A DNA stretch of 8,965 nt from JAYRWN01 sp041917975 (GTDB lineage Bacteria > Bacteroidota > Bacteroidia > Chitinophagales > Saprospiraceae): the NCBI GenBank assembly GCA_041917975.1, contig JAYRWN010000410.1:1-8965 (forward strand). The letters are read 5' to 3'. Both the position numbers and the translations under genes were made by a program. Under the pieces are notes generated by a model. That model was not told the DNA's origin and ran no database searches. It saw only the letters and a list, made by a program, of their open reading frames with translations. Positions 1 to 5,816 of this stretch are shown here, piece by piece. How positions within the stretch are numbered: position 1 is the first letter of the stretch; every line of letters begins with the position of its first letter.

Positions 1-1006
1 CGGTAAGGATCAGCGATTTAGAGCGCAGGGAGGCCATCCCGGCCTGAATAAAAAGTTCAAGGCTGGTGTACAATGGTGCCATGCTCAGGATCGGTTGATT
101 ACTCATCTGCCATCCTTCCGCACCACGCTCCGGATGAAAGGGTGCACGCATATTAAATCGGGTATTTATGTCTTGCCCCCACCATCCTTTTAGTCTGAAT
201 GGTTCTTTATATACAGAATGATTATCCCTGATATAGATGCCGGCCAGCGAACCAGGTCCACCATTTAGATATTTATAGGTACACCAGGCGGCAAAATCAA
301 CATGATCATAATGCAATTGGAGAGGAATATTTCCAGCAGCGTGAGCCAAATCAAATCCAACCACAGCACCGGCTTGATGACCCCATTCGGTGATGGGACC
401 AATGTGATAATATTGACCGGTGTAATAATTGACATTGCCTAACCAGATCATGGCCAAATCCTCAGCGTGGATGTCAATCGCCGCTTTGATGTCTTGCATG
501 TCCAGAAGAAATTGTCCTGGAGATGGCGTGAGATAAATGATGGCATCCTCAGGATCATACCCATGATGTTCCACTAGCGATTCAACAGCATAACGGTCGG
601 AAGGGAAGGCGTCATATTCCATTAAAATTTTATAACGGCGACCTACCGGTTGATAAAATGTGAAAAATAAAAAATGGATATCGGCGGTGAGCGTATTCAT
701 CACCGTAACTTCAGAAGGTAATGCGCCTACCAGATGGGCCAACTGATCGGCCAAATGACGGTGATATTGTTTCCAGGGACGCTTACCCTCAAAATGTCCA
801 TCTACACCTCTGGTGGCCCAGTCTTGCATGACCAGGTTTACCGCTTCCTGAGCCTGCTTAGGTTGCAGGCCTAATGAGTTGCCACAAAAATATATCTTCG
901 GAGTGCCGTCAGAAGAAACAGGAAATACGAACTGCTCCCGGAAAGCTTTAAGCTGGTCTTGAGCATCTAAGGTCTCAGCAAAAGGTCTTCCTGTCTGATA
1001 AATCAT
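1..1006 (-). CDS. kynU: Kynureninase (partial, C-terminus outside window)
   Basis: PLP-dependent fold-type I enzyme that cleaves kynurenine or 3-hydroxykynurenine to anthranilate or 3-hydroxyanthranilate plus alanine in the cytosol, as part of tryptophan breakdown or NAD synthesis from tryptophan. I translated the minus strand: 335 codons are open from ATG at 1006 to the window edge, against about 420 residues for the family, so roughly the last 85-90 are missing. Visible motifs are FCGNSLGL (40-47), MNTLT (103-107), FPSD (134-137), FDLAHAAGN (218-226) and WCTYKYLNGGPG (241-252). By family comparison K245 is the Schiff-base lysine, and D137, D219, H222 and Y244 contact the cofactor. The substrate-site region GWWGQD (274-279) and MSNQP (301-305) is also present. 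An in-frame stop five codons upstream (1019-1021) limits the start to ATG 1006 or the adjacent GTG. No Shine-Dalgarno is seen. It lies 16 bp after the ABC exporter stop with no room for its own promoter, so co-transcription is likely. Confidence 0.96.
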   Translation of the reverse strand, partial: MIYQTGRPFAETLDAQDQLKAFREQFVFPVSSDGTPKIYFCGNSLGLQPKQAQEAVNLVMQDWATRGVDGHFEGKRPWKQYHRHLADQLAHLVGALPSEVTVMNTLTADIHFLFFTFYQPVGRRYKILMEYDAFPSDRYAVESLVEHHGYDPEDAIIYLTPSPGQFLLDMQDIKAAIDIHAEDLAMIWLGNVNYYTGQYYHIGPITEWGHQAGAVVGFDLAHAAGNIPLQLHYDHVDFAAWCTYKYLNGGPGSLAGIYIRDNHSVYKEPFRLKGWWGQDINTRFNMRAPFHPERGAEGWQMSNQPILSMAPLYTSLELFIQAGMASLRSKSLILT

Positions 1007-1022
1007 CACCGGATAAATTTAA

Positions 1023-2783
1023 TTAATTTCTCTCGTTTAACAATTCTGCAAATTGTAATTCATAAAGCTTTCGGTAGAGACCCCGGGGTATTTTGAGCAA
1101 TTCTTCATGACTGCCCATTTCTTTAATCTCCCCTTTATCCAAAACCATAATTTTGTCGGCATGGCGAATGGTAGACAAGCGGTGAGCAATAATGATGGAG
1201 GTTCTTTTTTTGATAAGGGTGAGGATGGCGTTTTGAATAATTTGTTCAGTCTCGCTGTCTATGGAAGAAGTAGCTTCATCCAGTATGAGCAGATCAGGAT
1301 TAAACACTAACGCACGCACAAAGGAAATAAGCTGGCGTTGGCCCATAGATAAATTATTTCCTCGCTCCATCACCTGAAATTCGTAAGCTCCGGGTAATTT
1401 CTCAATAAAAGCATGTGCTCCAATCACTTTAGCAGCGGCAATCACTTCATCCCTGGTAAATTTTTCGTTACGCAACGTGATGTTGTCCAGGACGCTGCCG
1501 GTGAATAAAAAGACATCTTGCAGAACAAGTGCGATGCGGCCACGCAGAGATTTAGCTTCATAGGCGTAAATGTCCCGCCCGTCGATAGTGATGGAGCCGG
1601 ACATGATATCATAAAAACGGTTAATAATGTTGATAATCGTAGACTTTCCGGAACCCGTAGCCCCAACCACGGCCAAAGTTTCTCCGGGATTTAACCGAAA
1701 TGAAATGCCTTTTAACACCTCCACCTCCCCGTCATAAGAAAAACGGACTTGATCAAAAATCACTTCGCCCTGTAATTTTTCAACCACATAATCGCCATTT
1801 CTGGTCAACCCAGCTTCTTTATCCAAAATGCCAAAAACCCTTTCAGCGGCGATTAAGCCCATCTGCAAGATATTAAACCGGTCGGCTAACATGCGCACTG
1901 GACGCAACAGATTCGTTAAATACAGGGGAAACGCCACCAGAGCGCCAATGGTCACATCTCCATTTAAGGTGCCGCGAGTACCCCACCACACCATCAGCGC
2001 TAAAGTTACCGCCTGAATGATCTCCACCACCGGAAAAAAAACGGCGTAATAAAAATTGGTGTCCAGGTTGGCCTGGGTGTATTCGCGATTGATTTGTCTG
2101 AATTTTTCTTTTTCCTGCTCTTCTGCATTAAATATTTGCACAATACGCATGCCGGTGATCCGCTCATTCAGAAAGGCATTCATACGCGATATTTGGTTGC
2201 GTACGATGTTAAAGGATATTTTGGCTTTTTCTTTAAAAATATAACCGGCATAAATAATAAACGGCAGACAAATCAGGCAGATCAAGGTCAGTTTAATGGA
2301 GGTCATAAACATAATGACCAAAACGGCAATCATTCCCAGGACGTCCGCTACTATAGTCACGGTGCCCTGGGTAAAAATGGTGTTAATGGTTTCAATATCG
2401 CTGATGGTGCGGGTGGTGCTCTGCCCCACCGGAGTTTTATCAAAATAGGGCAACCCCAGGCTCATAATATGACCAAATACTTTAATGCGTAAATCTTTTA
2501 CTACCAACTGTCCAACCAGCCCACAGAGGTAATTAAAATAATAGCGGATGACGGCCGTAACCAGCATAAAAACGACCAAAATCAGGGCCAAACGCCCCAA
2601 CCCTGACAAATCGTTAGGTATAATATAATCATCCACCATGCGGTTAATGAGGTATGGACGAACAATACCTAAGGGCGCAAGAAGGACCCCTAATACTATG
2701 GTGACAATAAATAAATTCCGGTATGGACGGGTGAATTGAATAACTCGTGAAAGTAAGGAAAAATTAATTCTGTTATCGGCCAT
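1023..2783 (-). CDS. ABC exporter half-transporter (MsbA/MdlB-like, fused membrane and ATPase domains)
   Basis: Inner-membrane ATP-driven exporter subunit of 586 residues, the usual length for a half-transporter that works as a homo- or heterodimer. The N-terminal part carries six predicted membrane segments at about 23-45, 63-84, 140-160, 163-183, 247-266 and 278-296. The ATPase domain begins near 338. It has an A-loop tyrosine Y350, Walker A GATGSGKST (374-382), Q-loop Q422, signature LSMGQ (478-482), Walker B LLILDE ending at E503, D-loop SSID (506-509) and H-loop H534. All catalytic residues are intact, so it should hydrolyse ATP. The substrate cannot be read from sequence: lipid, drug or peptide export are all possible. 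No second half-transporter lies beside it, which favours a homodimer, though a partner could be elsewhere. It is the first gene of a leftward unit with kynU and has a credible promoter about 64 nt upstream. No Shine-Dalgarno precedes the ATG. Confidence 0.95.
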   Translation of the reverse strand: MADNRINFSLLSRVIQFTRPYRNLFIVTIVLGVLLAPLGIVRPYLINRMVDDYIIPNDLSGLGRLALILVVFMLVTAVIRYYFNYLCGLVGQLVVKDLRIKVFGHIMSLGLPYFDKTPVGQSTTRTISDIETINTIFTQGTVTIVADVLGMIAVLVIMFMTSIKLTLICLICLPFIIYAGYIFKEKAKISFNIVRNQISRMNAFLNERITGMRIVQIFNAEEQEKEKFRQINREYTQANLDTNFYYAVFFPVVEIIQAVTLALMVWWGTRGTLNGDVTIGALVAFPLYLTNLLRPVRMLADRFNILQMGLIAAERVFGILDKEAGLTRNGDYVVEKLQGEVIFDQVRFSYDGEVEVLKGISFRLNPGETLAVVGATGSGKSTIINIINRFYDIMSGSITIDGRDIYAYEAKSLRGRIALVLQDVFLFTGSVLDNITLRNEKFTRDEVIAAAKVIGAHAFIEKLPGAYEFQVMERGNNLSMGQRQLISFVRALVFNPDLLILDEATSSIDSETEQIIQNAILTLIKKRTSIIIAHRLSTIRHADKIMVLDKGEIKEMGSHEELLKIPRGLYRKLYELQFAELLNERN

Positions 2784-2853
2784 ACGCAGTATCAGCGAAA
2801 TGAAAAGATCCTGAAAAGAACAGCATTGCAGAGGCTTTGTTCGTCCCGCCCTC

Positions 2854-2884
2854 CAAAACTATATACTTGCTGGAACCTGACCAA
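2854..2884 (-). promoter_or_regulatory. Bacteroidota-type promoter of the ABC exporter-kynU unit
   Basis: Read on the minus strand, TAGTTTTG (2854-2861) matches the Bacteroidota -7 consensus TAnnTTTG exactly. TTG (2882-2884) lies 20 nt upstream, inside the usual spacing for the -33 element. The inferred start of transcription is near 2847, giving a leader of about 64 nt before the ATG at 2783. The call rests on consensus matching alone. Confidence 0.6.
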
Positions 2885-2930
2885 ATATTTATCGACAAAT
2901 GGATTCTTATGTCTCAAGTAGAAAGGTCTT

Positions 2931-2985
2931 GGTGTTGGCCAAGAGCTATTTATGGTGTATTCGAGTATTTGCGTATGGCGATTAG
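2931..2985. repeat. Degenerate copy of the TTCGTGTA / TTGGCCATTGG repeat family
   Basis: GGTGTTGGCC at 2931 is followed by GGTGTATTCGAGTATTTGCG and a TATGGCGATTAG phrase. These are the same building blocks, TTCGTGTA-like octamers and a GGTGTTGGC element, found in cleaner form at 8724-8794 and 8905-8947. Here the order is altered and the octamers carry substitutions, so this looks like an older, decayed copy. Confidence 0.5.
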
Positions 2986-3028
2986 GAGCTCCATTAGTTA
3001 TTGGAGGTGGTGAGATGCGAAAACGATT

Positions 3029-3055
3029 GTGTATAGTGTATTCGTGTATTTGCGG
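3029..3055. repeat. Second degenerate octamer-repeat copy
   Basis: The stretch reads as a GTGTATA unit, then GTGTATTCGTGTATTTGCGGG: about three octamer units with one interruption. A GGCCATTG element follows at 3066-3073. It shares its units with the right-hand repeats (8724 onward), more than 5.6 kb away. Confidence 0.55.
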
Positions 3056-3278
3056 GCAAAGAACTGGCCATTGTAAAATCGGAGTTCTGCGGTATTCATA
3101 AATGTAAATCTGCGGGAAAAAGAAAACTGGTGGTTTTAAGAACCTTATTCATAAAACCCTGACTATTTTGACAAACAAATAAGTTGGCCAATATTAATTT
3201 AACCATCACTTATCAGGTTCCGGCCTGCACCGCTACCTAAAAAAGTTAACGGTGATCGGTGAGATAACCCTCTAAAGA

Positions 3279-3312
3279 TTGCTTTTAAATAACATGTTTA
3301 GAATTACCTTTA
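3279..3312 (+). promoter_or_regulatory. Weak candidate promoter for the barrel-protein gene
   Basis: TACCTTTA (3305-3312) matches seven of eight positions of the TAnnTTTG form (final A instead of G). TTG (3279-3281) is 23 nt upstream, the long end of the allowed spacing. The predicted leader would be only about 12 nt before the ATG at 3331. No better match was found in the preceding 150 nt. Confidence 0.27.
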
Positions 3313-3330
3313 ATCCTACTAAATATTTTC

Positions 3331-4101
3331 ATGATCATCATCAAACGTATCTTTTACGTGGGGTTACTGATAACCCTGACCCGTACCATCCATGCCCAAA
3401 CCGGAGACAGTACCCGTATGACCAGTTTTTTTACCGGAGTAATTACCGCAACTAACAACGGAGTTTCATTAATTCCGAGTTTTACGCTTGGGAAACCAGC
3501 TCTCTTGTTTGATCTATCGATGGGCCGGGGGCGCTGGAGTTTTGATCCTATGCTGCGCTTTGGCATGAATGGTAAACCATGGGCTTTTATTTTTTGGGGA
3601 CGCTATAAAGTATTTAATCATGCAAAATTTAAAATGAGCGTAGGCGCCCATCCGTCGTTTGTTTTTCGTGACGTCGACGTGACGGGGACTTCAGGTGTAG
3701 AAGCCCATTATCTGATTGCCCAGCGGTATTTTGCCTGGGAAGTCACTCCCGTGTATTATCCACACCCTCAGATAGGCCTGGGTTTTAACTACCTCGGTGC
3801 GGTCGGGTTGACCAGGGACCTTGTACAAAATACTACCTTTCTGGCTTTGCGTATAATTATGCCCCACATCGCCTTATCTTCCAAAACTTATTTATCGTTT
3901 GTGCCGCAGGCTTTTTATCTGAAGATGGAGGACCTGGATGGTACTTATGGTAGTGCTGCTATTGGCCTGGCCCAATCACCCTGGCCGTTTTCCATCTCCA
4001 CCATCTTGAGCAAAAAAATTAATTCCCGTTTAGCGGGGAAGGATTTTATCTGGAATATTCAGTTTAATTTCCATCTCAACAACAAATATTACCGCATCTG
4101 A
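3331..4101 (+). CDS. Exported probable outer-membrane beta-barrel protein, function unknown
   Basis: This 256-residue protein has a clear Sec signal peptide: basic N-terminus (K5, R6), hydrophobic stretch 7-17 and likely cleavage after A22 in IHA|QTG. There is no lipobox cysteine, so it is not a lipoprotein. The mature part lacks long hydrophobic helices. It alternates polar and aromatic residues in strand-sized blocks separated by short turns (for example LLFDLSMGRGRWSFDPML, then WAFIFWGRYKVF, then AKFKMSVGAHPSFVF) and ends in a strand-like IQFNFHL. This pattern fits a small outer-membrane barrel, as is common for Bacteroidota proteins of this size. I recognise no catalytic motif and no named family. 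The next gene begins 38 nt later on the same strand, so it may head an operon with the VOC, SRPBCC and DinB genes. Barrel assignment is inference from strand pattern and signal peptide; the specific function is unknown. Confidence 0.85.
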   Translation: MIIIKRIFYVGLLITLTRTIHAQTGDSTRMTSFFTGVITATNNGVSLIPSFTLGKPALLFDLSMGRGRWSFDPMLRFGMNGKPWAFIFWGRYKVFNHAKFKMSVGAHPSFVFRDVDVTGTSGVEAHYLIAQRYFAWEVTPVYYPHPQIGLGFNYLGAVGLTRDLVQNTTFLALRIIMPHIALSSKTYLSFVPQAFYLKMEDLDGTYGSAAIGLAQSPWPFSISTILSKKINSRLAGKDFIWNIQFNFHLNNKYYRI

Positions 4102-4139
4102 CCGTAATGTTTCAACTGATTCAATAAAAATTCAGAAAG

Positions 4140-4547
4140 ATGATAAAAGCCATGTATGTAAATCTCCCGGCCAAAGACTTGCAACGGAGTCGTGAATTTT
4201 GGACCCATTTGGGTTTTTCCTTTAACGAAACCTTTAGCGATGAAAAAGCACTGTGCCTGATACTGAAGGAAAGCAGCCTTTACAGTATGCTCATCTCTCA
4301 GGAGTTTTTTAATACATTTACCAATCGCGCCATTGCCGACGGCTCGACGACCCAGGTGCTACTGGCCCTGGAGGTGGAAAGTCGTGAAAAAGTAGATGAA
4401 CTGGTGCAAAAGGCCTTGGACCATGGCGGGAGTCGCTACCGCGAGAGTGCTGATCATGGCTGGATGTATTACGACAGTTTTGCAGACCCGGACGGGCACC
4501 AGTGGGAAATATTATTTACAGACGAAACGAAATTAATCACGACATGA
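4140..4547 (+). CDS. VOC-superfamily (glyoxalase/bleomycin-resistance fold) protein
   Basis: A 135-residue single-chain VOC protein with two beta-alpha-beta-beta-beta modules. The first is signalled by MYVNLPAKDLQRSREFWTHL (5-24), where the strand and following helix match the family's NLPVKDL...FW/F pattern. The second ends with the hallmark DPDGHQWEI (116-124), in which H120 and E123 lie where metal-ligand residues often sit. These proteins are usually cytosolic dimers acting in detoxification, ring cleavage, isomerisation or antibiotic sequestration; the substrate here cannot be assigned. ATG 4140 gives the MIKAMYVNLP start, and a second ATG at 4152 would also keep the first strand, so the start is uncertain by four codons. 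Its TGA overlaps the ATG of the next gene (ATGA, 4544-4547), indicating translational coupling with the SRPBCC gene. Confidence 0.9.
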   Translation: MIKAMYVNLPAKDLQRSREFWTHLGFSFNETFSDEKALCLILKESSLYSMLISQEFFNTFTNRAIADGSTTQVLLALEVESREKVDELVQKALDHGGSRYRESADHGWMYYDSFADPDGHQWEILFTDETKLITT

Positions 4548-4957
4548 CCAACCAGAAAATTAAAGTACAGGCTTTAGTGGGTAAAGATCCTAAGACCGTG
4601 TGGATCTATTATACCCAACCGGAGCACATCACCGCGTGGAATTTCGCTACAGACCATTGGCATTGTCCCAGGGCCGAAAATGATTTACAAATCGGTGGAA
4701 AATATTTTGCCCGGATGGAAGCAAAAGACGGGAGTTCTGGCTTTGATTTCGAAGCCATCTATAGCGAAGTGACTCGGGGGAAACATTTTACCTACGAATT
4801 TGGAGGACGGGTGGCTACCGTGACCTTTGAGCCGGTCGGACAACACACGCGTATTACGGTATTATTTGACGCGGAAACCGAACATCCTGCTAAAATGCAA
4901 CAACAGGGTTGGCAGGCTATCCTGAATAATTTTAAAAAATATGCTGAAGCACATTAA
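4544..4957 (+). CDS. SRPBCC-fold protein of the AHSA1 (activator of Hsp90 ATPase-like) type
   Basis: A 137-residue START/Bet v 1-like fold protein with a hydrophobic cavity. The family pattern is clear: VWIYYTQPEHITAWN (19-33), then DHWHCPRAENDLQIGGKYFARM (37-58), FDFEAIYSEV (67-76), the strand pair ATVTFEP...TRITVLFDAE (91-111), and a C-terminal helix QGWQAILNNFKKY (121-133). Bacterial members of this AHSA1 branch are small stand-alone domains with mostly unknown ligands, so no Hsp90 role should be assumed. I chose ATG 4544 because homologous sequence begins at MTNQKIKVQA. An upstream in-frame GTG at 4502 would add 14 residues encoded inside the VOC gene that do not look like part of the fold. 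The 4-nt ATGA overlap with the VOC stop suggests the two are made together. Confidence 0.92.
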   Translation: MTNQKIKVQALVGKDPKTVWIYYTQPEHITAWNFATDHWHCPRAENDLQIGGKYFARMEAKDGSSGFDFEAIYSEVTRGKHFTYEFGGRVATVTFEPVGQHTRITVLFDAETEHPAKMQQQGWQAILNNFKKYAEAH

Positions 4958-5035
4958 GCCAGTGAAGCGAGGCTAAATTTTTTGCTGATTTAATTAGTTT
5001 ATTCCGGTTAATTTTTATAAAATAATTCCCGGTCA

Positions 5036-5569
5036 TTGGAACGTACTTTTATAAATGCTATGTGGCAAAATTTTGCCGGTGCCATGGACATGTTCAAGGA
5101 GGTGATCCGTATTTGCCCGGAGGATTATTGGCAAAATGATAATAAATTTTTTTATCTCAGCTACCATACCTTGATATTCCTCGACTATTATTTAAGTCAA
5201 CCGGTGTCTTCATTTTCTCCACTATTGACCTATACCATCACATGTGGTGACCTTCCAACAGGGGCCATAGATGATGTGATCCCAGACCGCCATTTTACCC
5301 GCGAAGAAATTATACTTTATGTGCAGCTGGTGCGTAAAAAAAGTCGGCAAGTCATCCTGGAGTCTCCGGAAATAAAATTTACTCAACGGTGGATCAAAGA
5401 TGAAGAAATCCATCTGCACGATTTGTGTCCCGAATTGGTGAAAAATTATTCTTTGACGGACATTTTATTTTATAATTTAAGACACCTGCAACATCATGTC
5501 GGGCAGTTAAATTTTATGTTGCGCCAGAACACAGGACTGGCCGCGGATTGGGTAGCTGTGGCTGATTAA
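5036..5569 (+). CDS. DinB/YfiT-like four-helix metalloprotein
   Basis: This 177-residue protein is predicted to be mostly helical. The DinB-type histidine triad is recognisable: H44 in LSYHTLIFLD on helix 2, and H150 with H154 in LRHLQHHVGQLNFMLR on the last long helix (HxxxH). In DinB/YfiT proteins these three residues bind Zn, Ni or Mn. Some relatives are thiol-dependent transferases, such as bacillithiol transferases, but many are uncharacterised; activity here is not assignable. The start appears to be TTG at 5036. An in-frame TAA lies at 5018-5020, no ATG or GTG intervenes, and the first ATG (5060) would remove ERTFINAM, part of the conserved first helix. It lies 78 nt after the SRPBCC gene on the same strand and may belong to the same unit, although a separate promoter cannot be excluded. 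Confidence 0.88.
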   Translation: MERTFINAMWQNFAGAMDMFKEVIRICPEDYWQNDNKFFYLSYHTLIFLDYYLSQPVSSFSPLLTYTITCGDLPTGAIDDVIPDRHFTREEIILYVQLVRKKSRQVILESPEIKFTQRWIKDEEIHLHDLCPELVKNYSLTDILFYNLRHLQHHVGQLNFMLRQNTGLAADWVAVAD

Positions 5570-5762
5570 AGAAATCATTCTTTCAGTCACTCTATGCGAA
5601 TTTTTAATTGCACGCTGTGGCGTTTTTATTTTGTTGGTAAAATGAACAGATGAGATGAGTAACCCCCAGGTGATATTGCTATTTTTTATTAAATGCTGTA
5701 ATTACATGACCTCATGCATTTTAAAACATTTTTATTTAATGTGGCTGATTTTTATTGTAAAT

Positions 5763-5799
5763 AAAAAAAAGGTTGTACTGAATGAGCACAACCTTTTTT
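5763..5799. terminator. Bidirectional intrinsic terminator between convergent genes
   Basis: The stem AAAAAAGGTTGT / ACAACCTTTTTT encloses a loop of about 11 nt, with an A-run on one side and a T-run on the other, so it can terminate transcription from either strand. It begins 18 nt beyond the TonB receptor stop on the minus strand and is the natural end of that unit. From the plus side it lies about 200 nt after the DinB stop. The rest of the convergent interval (5570-5762) is AT-rich, with nothing recognised. Confidence 0.9.
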
Positions 5800-5816
5800 A
5801 TCATTTTATTTAGCCA

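Larger units (their letters stand above)
2885..3278. other. Noncoding interval with degenerate dispersed repeats
   Basis: This stretch between the divergent ABC exporter and barrel-protein genes holds no convincing gene. The longest ATG frame I followed (2899-2985, 28 codons) resembles nothing I recognise. It holds two degenerate copies of the repeat listed separately, and phrases such as AATCTGCGGGAAAA near 3107-3120 that look like wording of the same kind of intergenic repeat. No RNA gene or terminator was recognised. Confidence 0.5.

Noticed and set aside
1107..2492. Several open frames on the plus strand and one in another minus frame inside the ABC exporter gene
   Set aside because: The exporter frame has full domain and motif support over its whole length; the opposing frames show no recognisable motif and are shadows.
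2899..2985. A 28-codon plus-strand frame in the left intergenic region
   Set aside because: It runs through the degenerate repeat, overlaps the promoter side of the exporter gene, and shows no ribosome-binding or family evidence.
3354..3566. A 70-codon minus-strand frame opposite the barrel-protein gene
   Set aside because: Low-complexity basic translation with no homology I recognise, antisense to a gene with a clear signal peptide.
4956..4983. AGCC...GGCT with a following T-run as a terminator after the SRPBCC gene
   Set aside because: Only a 4-bp stem with a long loop and a three-base gap before the T-run; too weak to call.
5605..5635. ACGC-TGTG-GCGT with a T-rich tail as a terminator after the DinB gene
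   Set aside because: The stem is 4 bp and the T-run is short; the strong hairpin at 5763-5799 is a better candidate.
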